A stretch of 64,000 nucleotides of DNA, from positions 186,001 through 250,000 of the forward strand of contig JBBPUQ010000001.1 in assembly GCA_038501195.1 (NCBI GenBank), given 5' to 3'. The stretch's first letter is position 1. Each line of letters opens with the position of its first letter. The translations under genes were made by a program, and so were the position numbers. Positions 37,241-52,381 of this stretch are shown here, piece by piece. Below the pieces are notes generated by a model that worked only from the letters and a program-made list of their open reading frames with translations, made no database searches and was not told where the DNA came from. This stretch comes from Nemania diffusa. Taxonomy: Eukaryota > Ascomycota > Sordariomycetes > Xylariales > Xylariaceae.

Positions 37241-39899
37241 ATAGTTTATATTTTTTTTTTAATTAATTTATTATAATTAATATATTGTTATAATTATATT
37301 TATTTTTAAGTATTTATTTAAAGTTTATAATTAAATATTTTTAAATATAGTTTAAAACAAAAAAAAAAAAATTTATTAAATATTTTATTATATAAAACTT
37401 TTATAAAATAATATTTTATATAATTAAAAATATATATATTATAATATTTTTTAAGTTTAAATTATTAATAATATTTTATAAAAAGTTTATATATATTTTT
37501 TTTTTTTTTAAATATATAATAAATATTTTATTATATATTTTTTAAATAAATTAAATATATAAATATAAAAAATCAAAAATTATAAATTTTTTATTATAAA
37601 TAATTAAATTATTAATTAACTGTTATAAGTTATTTTTATTAGCAAAAGTTTTTTTTATTTTTTTTAAATATTTTTATAATTAATTAAAAACTTAATAAAA
37701 CTTTTATATTTTTTTATAATTTTATAACAAATAATTCGATTTAAAATATTATTTATATAAATATATTATAAATTATATTATTTAATAGTTAAAAGATTAT
37801 TAAATATTTTTATATTCCTTTTTTTTTTTTTATATAATAAAGTTTTTATATTTTTTTATTTAAATATTAATTAATATATTTTGTTTTTTAAAACAATAAA
37901 TAATATAAAAGTTATATTTTATAAATAGTTTTATTTATTTTATTTGTTATAAATTTAAATATTATTTTTAATTAAAATATTTTAAAATTTAATAATTTAT
38001 TATTATTAAAAATAACTTAATATAACTATTAATTAATTTAAGTTGTTATTTTTTAAAAGTTAAATATATTAAAAATATTTTTTTATTAAAAATTTTATAA
38101 TTTAATTTAATATTATATAAAGTTTTAAAATAATATATAATAAAATATTAGTTATTTTTATATTTTTAAAATAAAATATTTATAGTTATATTATTAAAAA
38201 TATTAATTTTAATTTTAATAAATAAGCTATATTTATAATATTATAATATTAAATAAAATATAAAAACTTTTTTTAGCTATAAAAATATTTAATTATATTT
38301 ATTAATTTATAAAAAAGTTATTTTTTTTTTATTAATTATATTATAAAATTAGCGATTTAACTATAATTTTTTATAAACTTTTTATAAAAATTATAAAACT
38401 TTAAAAAAACTATATTTTTTTTATAATTATAAAAACTTTTTAATTTTTTATTATTTTTATTTTAATTAAATTAACTTAAATATTATTTATATTAATAATA
38501 TATTTTAAAAATTTAGTTTTTATAATATAAAATTTAAACTTTTTTAAATTTATTTAAAATTTTATAATATATAATTGTTATAATATTATTTATATATATT
38601 TTTAATAATTTTTTAAATTAATTAAATAAATAAATATATTGTTTATATATATATTATAAAAATTATTTAAATAATTAAATAATATATTGTTAATATATTT
38701 TTAAAATATAATAAAACTATTAATAAAATTAAATAGAAATATTTTATATTTAAAAAAGTTATAACAAATATAAAAAATTATTAAGTTTTTTTATTTAAAC
38801 TTTATATATATTTAATTAAATATTTGTTTTATATTTAATTTAATAAATATATTAATTTTAAAAAATTATAACAGTATTTTTTTAATTAAAAGTAAAAAAT
38901 ATTTTTTTTTTTGTTAATTTATTAAGTTTTTACTAATTTATATAAAATTTAAGCTTTTTTTTAATTTTTTTATAAATAATATAAAAAAAATATAAAATAT
39001 ATTATTAAATTTAATAAATCTTTTATATAAATTATCAATTAAATATTTATAAATAATTTTTAATTTATTTAATAATATTTTATATAAAAAGCTATATTAA
39101 AAGTTATTAAAAGTTTTATTTTTAATAAATTTTATTTTATAATTTATTTTAAGTTAATAAAGCAAAAAAATATTAAAATTTATTTTATTAAATATATATA
39201 ATAAATTGTAATATTTTTTAAAAATTATTTACAAAGTTTTTTTATAAAACTTTTTTTTTTTTTTTATTGAAAAAAGCTTTTTTTTTATTATTAATAAACT
39301 TATTAATTTTATAAATAATTATAATTTATATTTTTTATATAAAATTATTATATAAAATTATTATATTAAATATAATTATAATAATATTAGTTATTTTTAT
39401 TAAAAGTTTAATTTTATATTATTTTAGTTTGTTTTATTATATTTTATAAAAATTTAAATTATTAATTTTTTAATATGAAATAATTTTTTTGTTTTTTTTT
39501 TAAGTTTTTTTTTATTTTTAGCTTTATAAAAAAAATCAAACTATTATTTAAGTTATATTATATTTTAGTTATATTTTTTTTAATAAAATTAAATTGTTTA
39601 ATAATTAAAATTTAAAATATTATTTGATTTTTTTTAATATTTTTTTATTAATATAATTATTGTTTTTTTTTTTAAAAAAGCTTTATATTTTAATAGTTAA
39701 TATTTATTTAATATTTAAAGTTTATAAATTATATTTTTATTTAATTTATATTTAAGTTTTAATTAAAATATTAATTAAAAAAATAATTAAATAAAAATAC
39801 TAGCTTATATTTTTAATAGTTAAAAAATATAGTATATTTTTAAAATCAAAGTTTTTTAATAATTATTTTATATATTTAAAAAAATATTATTATTAAAAG

Positions 39900-40207
39900 T
39901 GTTGAATTAATGATTTAACAAAACTTATATATATACACTAAGTATATACAACTAAGAATTAAACTAAAACTTTTATTAAATAATCAAATAAATAAAAAAT
40001 ATAAAGACTTATTAAGATTTATAAAACTTATAAGTTTTATATATATATATATATAAATAACTTATATATAACTTTTTTAGTTATATTTTTTTTTGTAAAA
40101 TATATATACAAATTAATATAAAATTTTAAAACTTAAAAACAAACTTTAAATTTTATAGATTATTTCGAATCTTTTTATATATATATATATAAAAAGTTCT
40201 ATTAATA
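39900..40207 (+). repeat. Copia-A copy 1 5' LTR
   Basis: 308 bp from TGTTGAATTAATGATTTAAC to TTCTATTAATA. It is followed by a sequence (TTAATTAATAATTACAAAAT) shared with the other copies, the candidate primer binding region. Confidence 0.85.
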
Positions 40208-43200
40208 TTAATTAATAATTACAAAATATAATTACAAATTAATAAAATAAAAAAGCAAAAACTAGCTATTATTAAAAGTAGCTTTTATATTTTATTTTTT
40301 TTTTTTTATATAAAAAGTAAACTATTATTTATATTAATTAGCTAAAAATATATCGAATTAACTATTAAATAAAAAAAATCTAACTATTGTAAAATTAAAA
40401 TTAGTTTTATATAATAGTTTAGTTATTTTTATATAAAAATTAATAAAACTATAAACTATTTTATATATTTACTTTTTTAACTATTTTATTTATTTTATTT
40501 TTTTTATTTTATTACTTTTTATAATTATGTTAATACTTATAACAAAAGTAATTATAGTAGTTATAGCTATAGCAATTAAACAAACTTAAAATAACAAGTT
40601 AATAGCTTTATATAATAAAAATAAATTTATATATAAAAATATAACTAAAAGCAGTAATATTTAAATAAAAATTTAAAAAAAATAAACCGATTTTAAATAT
40701 TAAAATATAACTATTAACTTTAACTAATTTGCTAAACTTTTATAATTAATAATATATTTTATAAAATATTTATAAAACTATATATAATTAAAAATCGAAA
40801 ATAAACAGTTTATATAAATATTTATAATAAATTTTAATAATTAAATAAAACTAATATTAATAAATACTAGTTATATATTTTAAAAAAAAATTATTATTAT
40901 TACTAAAAATAATAAAAACATTAAAATATATAAAAAATCGCTTAAAAACAAACTTTTATATATTATTAAAAAATATATAAACAAAAATAATAAAAATTTA
41001 AATAATAATATATTTATATAAATAGCTTTAGTATTTATATTAATAAATATATTAAAACTTTTAGTTATATAAATAAACTATTTAATATTATAACTAGTTA
41101 TATTAAAGTTAACAATATTAATATATATTTTAATATTTAATATAAATAATTAAATATTTTTTTTTTTTATATAAATAAAAATTTAAAAACTTATATTTAT
41201 TTCTAAAATTTTTATTATATATTTTATACTTTTATTTATATATAAAAATCAATTATATAAGCTTTTTTTTATTTAGATTATTTATAATAATTTAATTAAA
41301 ATAGTTTAATTTATTATATTTATTAAAATATAACAATTTAATTAGAACTATAATAATAAGCTATATAATATATTATATAATAAAGCTTAAATTTTTATTT
41401 CGATATATTATTGATTTAAAATTATTAAAAAACAATATTATATAGTATTTTTTTTTATATTAAAAAAAAAAAACTAAATAATATTATTTTAATTATATTA
41501 GTTTAATATATAAATAAAACAAAATTTATATAATATTTAATAATTATTTTAATATAATAATTAATTATAATAAATATTAAACTAATTAAATTATTATTAT
41601 TTTTATATAAATAAAATAAAACAATTTAATAAAAATAATATTTAAAATATTAAAAACTATAATTAATAAGTTTTAATTTATATAATATATTTTAAAATTT
41701 AGTTATTATAAAAAAATATTATTTTATATAACAGTTATATAAATATATTTTAATATATTTAAATTTAAACTTGTTTTAATTAATTAAAAACTTATATATA
41801 AAGTTTTATTTTTTAATTTATAAATAATATTGTAAGTTTTTTTTAATTAAAAAATAAACTATTATTATATAATAAATATTTATTTTATTAATAAATAATG
41901 TAATATTAAATATTTAAAATAATTATATAATTATAGCTTTAAAAAAAACTTTTATTAAAAATTATAGCAATTATATAATAAAAATAATAAAAATAATAAA
42001 AAATATTTTATTTATAAAAAGTTTAATTATTAGTTTATTAATTATAATTAATAAAAAAAATTAAAAATAAAAAAACAATATTTTATTATATATAATATTT
42101 TAAAATAAAAAGCTTTAATATATAAAAAATATAATATATTTATATTAAATTATAAAAATAATAAAAACTTTTTATATAAAAATAAATTTAATAATAATTT
42201 AAATTTTAAAATTAAAAATAAAATAGTTTAATTTTTAATAAATTTAATATATTTTTATTATATAATAAAAAAAAAATATATATTTAAAACTAAATATTAA
42301 TATTAAACAATTTTTATTTAAATAGCTAATATAATATAAAATATTAAAATATTTTATAAAATATTAATATAATTAAAGTTTTAACTATTAAAAAAGCTTA
42401 AATTAAAACTTTTATATAAAAAAACTTTTTTATATAAATAAATTAAACTTTAAATAATATAATATTTTAATTTAATAATATTAAAAGTTTTAAAATTATA
42501 AATATTATAACTATTTTAATATTAATTAAATTAATTAAATTTTATATTTTAAATATATTAACTTTATTTTTACTATTGTTATAAAATATAAATTGATTAT
42601 ATATTTATTTTAATAATATATAAAATATAATTATATAATAAAATAATATAATAGTATTAATTATATAAAAATAAAAACATTTATTTTTTAATATTAATTA
42701 ATTAAAAACTATAAATTATTTTATAAAATAAAAACTTTAAAAATTATATTGTTAATTTAAATATTTTTATATAAAAAAATTTATAAAGCTATTATAAAAA
42801 GTTAAATATAATAATATTAATATTTTAATATTTTAAAAAATTAAAAAGTTTTGTTATTATTATTAATTATATAATTAAATTTTAAAAAAATTTAAATTTT
42901 TATTAAAAAATAAATATAATTTTAATTATAAAATTATTATTAATATTATATAAATTAATAAATAATTAATTTTATATATAATTAATATAAATATTTTATT
43001 TTAAATAGCTAAATTTTTAAAATTTTTAAATATATATAATATTTAAAATATATTATATTAATATTAAATTTTAATATATTAAAAACTATTTAATTATATT
43101 ATATATAATTTTAATATAAATTTTTTATTTAAAAAATTTTATAATAATATATAATTAATTAAAATTTTATATAAAAAAATATTTATTAAAATATATTAAA

Positions 43201-45374
43201 CTATTAAAAAAGTTAAATAAATATATATATTATTTTATTATATATTTAATATTTTATATAAAAAAATTAATTATTATATAAATAAAAAAATAATATTATA
43301 AATAGTTATAAAAGTTTTAAATAATATAATTAAATTAAATAATTTTATATTTATTTTAAAATTAATAATAACTTATTTTTTTTATTAAAAACTATTTAAA
43401 AAATAAAAGTTATATAAAAAGTTATAAAAATATTAAAAAATATTTATATAAAAGTTAATATTAACTAAATTATATAAATTAAAAATAAACTAATATTATT
43501 ATATAAAGTATTTTTTTTATTTTTTTAAAAATAAAGTTATAATATAAAAAAATAAAAAAATTAAATAAAACTATATAAAATTTTTATAATTAAAAATTAT
43601 AATATTATAATTAATATAATAAATAAATTAGCTAAATTTTATTATATATAAATTAAGCTATTTTATTAATAAAAACTTATATTTAATTTATTATATAAAA
43701 AAAATAACTTTTTATATTATTTTTTTTAAATTGTTAAATAGTTATAATTTTAATATAAAAATAAATTAAAAAAATTATTTATATTTATTAATAATTAATA
43801 TTTTATATTAAAAAAAATTAATAATTATATTTTAATTATATAATTAAAACAAAATAATATAATTATTATATTTAATATATTTTATAAATAATTAAATATA
43901 ATTAAAATAAATATATTAATAATTTAAAATATATTTTAGTTTATATAATATAATTTAAACTAATATAATTAAATAAAAATTTTTTAAATTAAATTTATAT
44001 AAAAAATTAAAAATAAAACAATTAAACTATATAAAAAATCTAAATTAATTATATAAAGTTATAAAAATAATAATAAAATTTAAATTTTTATATAAATATT
44101 AATAATTTAATATATAAATTAATAGTTTATTATAGCTTTAAAACTATTATTAATTTAAAACTATAATATATATATAAAACTATAAAATATTTTTTAAATA
44201 TATATATAATTATATAATAAATTAAATTAAAAAATTTATATTTATTTATTAAAAAAACTAAAAAATAAATATTTTATAAACATTATATTTTAAATTATAT
44301 AACTATTATATAAATTAATTAAATTAAAATTATATTAATATAAAATTTATTATAAATAATATTTTTAATATTATATTTAAAAAGTTTTTATATAAAAAAA
44401 AATTAAACGATTATTTTATATAAAACTAAAAATAAAATTAATATTTAAATATTTTATTAAATTTAATAAAAATAAAATTTAAATAAATAAATAAAATTTC
44501 TTTTTTATTTAATAAAAATAAATTAAATAATTATATATTATTAACTTTTATATAAAAAATTATTTTTAATAATATATTATTTAATAAGTTTAAAAAATAT
44601 ATATTATATTAATATATTAATTAGAAATATTATATAATTTATTAATTGCTATATAAATTTAAAAACTGTTAAAAAACAATATTAAAACTTTAAATATATA
44701 AATATAATAATAAATTAATAATATATAGTAATAACTACATTATATATTATTAAATTTTAATTATATAAAGATTTTTATTTTTATTAATAAAGTATTTACA
44801 AACAATAAAAATTTGAGTTTTTAAATTGAATTTATAATTATATTAGCTAATAAAAACTATATAAAAAATATTTTTACAATTAAAAATAATATTATTTAAT
44901 AAAATTTAATTAAATATAAATAAGTTATATATAATATATTAACAAATAAATTATATAATATAGTTAATAAATTTAATTATATTATTATATTTAATATAAT
45001 TTTTTAAAAAATTATTTATATAATAAAATTATTAACTATATTATTAGTTATATATATTAATTTTAAGTTTTTATATAAATGTTTAATTAAATTAAAAACT
45101 ATATAAATAAAACAATTTATAATTAATATTATATTATTTTAAAAAATATATAAAAATTATAAAATTATAAAAATATATTAAATCGATAATAAAAATAATT
45201 TAGTAAATATTTATATAAAAAAAATATTTAATTAAATATTAAAAAAACTAATTAATATAAATAAACTAGTTATATAAATAAAAATATATATAAATTAATT
45301 AAATAGCAAAAAAAATAACAAAAAATTAGTTAATATTAAAATTAAAATTATTATATAAAAAAAAAAATCTTTAA

Positions 45375-45682
45375 TATTAAATTAATAATTTAATAAAATT
45401 TATATATATATATTAAATATATATAACTAAAAATTAAACTAAAACTTTTATTAAATAACTAAATAAATAAAAAATATAAAAACTTATTAAAATTTATAAA
45501 ATTTATAAATTTTATATATATATATATATAAATAACTTATATATAACTTTTTTAGTTGTATTTTCTTTTATAAAATATATATATAAATTAATATAAAACT
45601 TTAAAACTTAAAAATAAACTTTAAATTTTATAAATTATTTTAAATCGTTTTATATATATATATATAAAAAGTTCTATTAATA
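45375..45682 (+). repeat. Copia-A copy 1 3' LTR
   Basis: 308 bp. The TGTTGAAT start has become TATTAAAT, consistent with G-to-A RIP. It is preceded by an A-rich tract that can represent the polypurine tract. Confidence 0.83.
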
Positions 45683-46458
45683 AAAAATATATTTTTGAAC
45701 TTTTTTTTTTATATTTATAAAAATATTAATAAAATAGTTTTAATATTTTGTTTTTTTTTGCTATTATATTTAAAAATTAATTAAAAATAAAATTAAATAA
45801 TTATAAAAAAATTTAATATTTTTATAATCTTTTTTATAAATAATACATTTATGTTTATATATATATTTATTTTTATATTTTTAAAAAAATCTTTAATAAT
45901 TAATAAAAGTTTATTACTATTTATAGTATATATATATAATAAAAATTGTTTTTTTAAATATTTATTTATTAAATTTAATTTATTATTTATATGATTTTTT
46001 TGTAATATTTTTTTTAAATAAAAGTTTAATTTATTTAAAGTTATTTTTTTAATGTTTTATTTTTTTTAGTTTTTTTTATAATATTTTCCAAAGCTTTTAT
46101 TTTATTATAAAAACTAATAAATATAATTATAATATTTTATAAATATATTTTTTTTTTAATATTATTTAATAAACAGTTTTTTAAAATATATTTTTTTTAT
46201 TAATAGTTAAAATATTTTTTTTTTTTTGTTAGTTTTAACAATTTAAAATTATTTAAAATATTATAGCTTTAAATTATTAAAGTTTTAATATTATTATTAT
46301 TAGTTTTAATATTATTGTTTTTTTATTGTTAATAATATTTTTTAAAAAATTATTAATATTATTATAAATAATATATTAATTAAATTTGCTTATATTATTA
46401 AAAGAAATTAATTAATTAGTTTTATATTTAATATTATATTTTTTATTATTTATATATA

Positions 46459-46766
46459 TGTTGAATTAATAATTTAATAAAACTTGTATATATATACTAA
46501 ATATATATAACTAAAACTTGGATTAAAACTTTTATTAAATAACTAAATAAATAAAAAATACAAAGATTTATTAAAATTTACAAAATTTATAAATTTTATA
46601 TATATATATATATAAATAATTTATATATAACTTTTTTAGTTGTACTTTTTTTTGTAAAATATATATATAAATTAATATAAAACTTTAAAACTTAAAAACA
46701 AACTTTAAACTTTATAAATTATTTCGAATTTTTTTATATATATATATATAAAAAGTTTTATTAATA
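46459..46766 (+). repeat. Copia-A copy 2 5' LTR
   Basis: 308 bp beginning TGTTGAATTAATAATTTAAT. It retains the word AAAACTTGGATTAAAAC, giving another glimpse of the pre-RIP sequence. Confidence 0.84.
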
Positions 46767-49700
46767 TTAATTAATAATTATAAAATATAATTATAAATTA
46801 ATAAAGTAAAAAAGCGGAGTTTAACTATAAAATAGTTTTTATGTTTAATTTTTTATTTTTTATACAAAAAGTAGATTATTATTTGTATTAATTAAAAAAA
46901 AAAAAATTAAATTAACTATTAAACAAAAAAAGCTTAAATATTGCAAAATTAAAACAACTTTTTATATAATAGTTTAGTTATTTTTATATAAAAATTAATA
47001 AAACTATAAACTATTTTATATATTTAACTTTTTAACTATTTATTTATTTATTAATTTTTTTATTTTTATCAGCTTTTTTTTTTTTTTTTTTTTTTTATAA
47101 CTATGTTAAAATTTGTAACAAAATTAGCTATAGCAGCTGCAGTAGCAGTAGCTAAAGCTGATTATTTTGAATTTTTAAATAAAAAACTATATTTACTTTT
47201 ATATAAAAATATAGTTAAAAAAAGCAGTATTAATATTTTTAAATAAAAAAACAAAACTAATTTTAAATATTAAAATATTATAATTAATTTAAATAATATA
47301 ATTATTTTAATATAATTGTTAATATATTTTATACAATGTTTAAAAAAATATATATAATTAAAAATCAAAAATAAATAGTTTATATAAATATTTATAATAA
47401 ACTTTAATAGTTAAATAAAACTTATATTTGTAAATATTAATTGTATATTTAAATAAATATTTGTTATAATAGTTAAATATAACAAAAGTATTAAAATATA
47501 TAAAAAAATACTAAATAACTAATTTATATATATTTTTAAAAAATTTAATAAAAATAATAATAAAGAATTAAATAACAATATATTTATATAAACAGCTTTA
47601 ATATTTATATTAGTAAATATATTAAAACTAGTAATTGTATAAATAAATTTTTTTATATTATAATTAGTTATATTAAAACTAATAATATTAATATATTATA
47701 TAATATTTAATATAAATAATTAAATATTTAGTGTTTTTATATAAATAAAAATTGAAAAACTTATATTTATTTCTAAAGTTTTTATTATATATTTTATATT
47801 ATTATTTATATACAAAAATTAATTGTATAAACTTTTTTTTATTTAAATTATTTATAATAATTTAATTGAAATAGTTTAATTTATTATATTTATTAAAATA
47901 TAGCAATTTAATTAAAACTATAACAGTAAACTATATAATATATTATATAATAAAGCTTGAATTTTTATTTCAATATACTGTTGATTTAAAATTATTAAAA
48001 AATAATATTATATAGTATTTTTTTTTATATTAAAAAAAAAAGTTAAACAATATTATTTCAACTATATTAGTTTAATATATAAATAAAACAAAATTTATAT
48101 AATATTTAATAATTATTTTAATATAATAATTAATTATAGTTAATATTAAATTAATTAAACTATTATTATTTTTATATAAATAAAACAAAACAATTTAATA
48201 AAAACAATATTTAAAATATTAAAAATTATAATTAATAAGTTTTAATTTATATAATATATTTTAAAATTTAGTTATTATAAAAAAATATTATTTTATATAA
48301 CAATTATATAAATATATTTTAATATATTTAAATTTAAATTTATTTTAATTAATTAAAAATTTATATATAAAACTTTATTTTTTAATTTATAAATAATACT
48401 GCAAGTTTTTTTTAATTAAAAAATAAATTATTATTATATAATAAATATTTATTTTATTAATAAATAATATAATATTAAATATTTAAAATAATTATATAGT
48501 TATAACTTTAAAAAAAATTTTCGTTAAAAACTATAGCAATTATATAATAAAAATAATAAAAATAACAAAAAATATTTTATTTATAAAAAGCTTAGTTATT
48601 AATTTATTAATTATAACTAATAAAAAAAATCGAAAATAAAAAAACAATATTTTATTATATATAATATTTTAAAGTAAAAAGTTTTATTATATAAAAAATA
48701 TAATATATTTATATTAAACTATAAAAATAATAAAAACTTTTTATATAATAATAAATTTAATAACGATTTAAATTTTAAAACTAAAAATAAAATAGTTTAA
48801 TTTTTAATAAATTTAATATATTTTTATTATATAATAAAAAAAAATATATATATTTAAAATTAAATATTAATATTAAATAATCTTTATTTAAATAGTTAAT
48901 ATAATATAAAATATTAAAATATTTTATAAAATATTAATATAAATAAAGTTTTAACTATTAAAAAAGTTTAAATTAAAACTTTTATATAAAAAAATTTTTT
49001 TATATAAATAAATTAAATTTTAAATAATATAACAATTTAATTTAATAATATTAAAAGTTTTAAAATTATAAATATTATAATTATTTTAATATTAATTAAA
49101 TTAATTAAATTTTATATTTTAAATATATTAATTTTATTTTTATTGTTATTATAAAATATAAATTAACTATATATTTATTTTAACAATATATAAAATATAA
49201 TTATATAATAAAATAATATAATAATATTAATTATATAAAAATAAAAATATTTATTTTTTAATATTAATTAATTAAAAATTACAAGTTATTTTATAAAATA
49301 AAAACTTTAAAAATTATATTGTTAATTTAAATATTTTTATATAAAAAGATTTATAAAATTATTATAAAAAGTTAAATATAATAATATTAATGTTTTAATA
49401 TTTCAAAAAATTAAAAAGTTTTATTATTATTATTAATTATACAATTAAGTTTTAAAAAAATTTAAATTTTTACTAAAAAATAAATATAATTTTAATTATA
49501 AAATTATTATTAATATTATATAAATTAATAAATAATTACTTTTATATATAATTAATATAAATATTTTGTTTTAAATAATTAAATTTTTAAAGTTTTTAAA
49601 TATATATAATATTTAAAATATATTATATTAATATTAAATTTTAATATATTAAAAACTATTTAATTATATTATATATAATTTTAATATAAATTTTTCATTT

Positions 49701-52071
49701 AAAAAATTTTATAATAATATATAATTAGTTAAAACTTTATATAATAAAATATTTATTAAAATATATTAAACTGTTAAAAAAATTAAATAAATATATATAT
49801 TATTTTATTATATATTTAATATTTTATATAAAAAAATTAATTATTATATAAATAAAAAAACAATATTATAAATAGTTATAAAAGTTTTAAATAATATAGT
49901 TAAATTAAATAATTTTATATTTATTTTATTAGTTTTTAAAGCTTATTTTAAAATTAATAACAATTTATTTTTTTTATTAAAAATTATTTAAAAAATAAAA
50001 GCTATATAAAAAGCTATAAAAATATTAAAAAATATTTATATAAAAGTTAATATTAATTAAACTATATAAATTAAAAATAAACTAATATTATTATATAAAG
50101 TATTTTTTTTATTTTTTTAAAATAAAATTATAATATAAAAAAAACAAAAAAATTAAACAAAACTATATAAAACTTTTATAATTAAAAATTATAACATTAT
50201 AGTTAATATAATAAATAAACTAATTAAATTTTGTTATATATAAATTAAATTATATTATTAATAAAAAGCTATATTTAATTTATTATATAAAAAAAATAAT
50301 TTTTTATATAACTTTTTTTAAATTATTAAATAGTTATAACTTTAATATAAAAATAAACTAAAAAAATTATTTATAATTATTAATAATTAATATTTTATAT
50401 TAAAAAAAATTAACAATTATGTTTTAGTTATATAATTAAAATAAAACAATATAATTATTATATTTAATATATTTTTTAAATAATTAAATATAATTAAAAT
50501 AAATATATTAATAATTTAAAATATATTTTAGTTTATATAATATAATTTAAATTAATATAATTAAATAAAAATTTTTTAAATTAAACTTATATAAAAAATT
50601 AAAAATAAAACAATTAAATTATATAAAACGTTCAAATTAATTATATAAAATTATAAAAATAATAATAAAATTTAAACTTTTATATAAATATTAACAATTT
50701 AATATATAAATTAATAGTTTATTATAGCTTTAAAACTATTACTAATTTAAAACTATAATATATATATAAAATTATAAAACATTTTTTAAATATATATATA
50801 GTTATATAATAAATTAAATTAAAAAATTTATATTTATTTATTAAAAAAACTAAAAAATAAATATTTAATAAATATTATATTTTAAATTATATAACTATTA
50901 TATAAATTAATTAAATTAAAATTATATTAATATAAAACTTATTATAAATATTATTGTTAAAAATTAAATATAAAAATATTTATATATAATTTATATTTAT
51001 TATATATTAAAAAAAAACTTAATAAATTTATAATTATAAAATTTTAAATAAATAATATTTTTAATATTATATTTAAAAAGTTTTTATATAAAAAAAAAAC
51101 TAAGTTATTATTTTATATAAAATTAAAAATAAAATTAATATTTAAATATTTTATTAAATTTAACAAAAATAAAATTTAAATAAATAAATAAAATTTTTTT
51201 TTTATTTAATAAAAATAAATTAAATAACTATATATTATTAACTTTTATATAAAAGATTATTTTTAATAATATATTGTTTAATAAACTTAAAATATATATA
51301 TTATATTAATATATTAATTAAAAATATTATATAATTTATTAATTATTATATAAATTTAAAAACTATTAAAAAACAATATTAAAATATTAAATATATAAAT
51401 ATAATAATAAATTAACAATATATAATAAAAATTATATTATATATTTTTAAATTTTAATTATATAAAAATTTTTATTTTTATTAATAAAACATTTATAAAT
51501 AACAAAAATTTAAATTTTTAAATTAAATTTATAATTATATTAATTAACAAAAGTTATATAAAAAACACTTTTATAATTAAAAATAATATTATTTATTAAA
51601 ATTTAATTAAATATAAATAAGTTATATATAATATATTAACAAATAAATTATATAATATAATTAATAAATTTAATTGTATTATTATATTTAATATAACTTT
51701 TTAAAAAATTATTTATATAATAAAATTATTAACTATATTATTAGTTATATATATTAATTTTAAATTTTTATATAAATGTTTAATTAAATTAAAAACTATA
51801 TAAAAAAAACAATTTATAATTAATATTATATTATTTTAAAAAATATATAAAAATTATAAAATTATAAAAATATATTAAATTAATAATAAAAACAATTTAA
51901 TAAATGTTTATATAAAAAAAGTATTTAATTAAATATTAAAAAAACTAGTTAATATAAATAAACTAGTTATATAAATAAAAGTATATATAAATTAATTAAA
52001 TAATAAAAAAAACAACAAAAAATTAGTTAATATTAAAACTAAAGTTATTATATAAAAAAAAAAATTTTTAA

Positions 52072-52381
52072 TATTAAATTAATAATTTAATAAAATTTAT
52101 ATATATATATTAAATATATACAACTAAAATTTAAATTAAAATTTTTATTAAATAATTAAATAAATAAAAAATATAAAAATTTATTAAAATTTACAAAACT
52201 TATAAGTTTTATATATATTTATATATATAAATAACTTATATATAACTTTTTTAATTGTATTTTTTTTTGTAAAATATATATACAAATTAATATAAAACTT
52301 TAAAACTTAGAAATAAACTTTAAACTTTATAAATTACTTTAAATTTTCTTATATATATATATATAAAAAGTTCTACTAACA
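52072..52381 (+). repeat. Copia-A copy 2 3' LTR
   Basis: 310 bp. The start has mutated to TATTAAAT, while the end TAACA is intact. Confidence 0.84.

Larger units (their letters stand above)
39900..45682 (+). mobile_element. Copia-A copy 1 (5.78 kb, RIP-inactivated)
   Basis: The LTRs are 39,900-40,207 and 45,375-45,682, 308 bp each. Target duplications are AAAAG on the left and AAAAA on the right, identical if a RIP-type G-to-A change is allowed. The interior is co-linear with copy 2. At about 45,182-45,245 the plus strand reads IDNKNNLVNIYIKKIFN, which looks like a RIP-altered form of the Copia motif N-L-A-D-I-F-T-K-A-L at the end of the reverse transcriptase/RNase H polyprotein. This supports Ty1/Copia membership and plus orientation. 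Stops occur throughout, so no protein can be made. Confidence 0.87.
46459..52381 (+). mobile_element. Copia-A copy 2 (5.92 kb, RIP-inactivated)
   Basis: The LTRs are 46,459-46,766 and 52,072-52,381. The target duplication ATATA is present on both sides (46,454-46,458 and 52,382-52,386). It has the same orientation as copy 1 and is separated from it by about 0.78 kb of LTR-C sequence, so the two are independent insertions rather than a tandem duplication sharing an LTR. The right LTR ends TTCTACTAACA and preserves the original CA terminus. The interior matches copy 1 with mostly C/T and G/A differences. Confidence 0.87.

Noticed and set aside
39900..52381. Copia-A copies 1 and 2 as one tandem element sharing LTRs
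   Set aside because: Each copy has its own LTR pair and its own target duplication, with LTR-C sequence between them.
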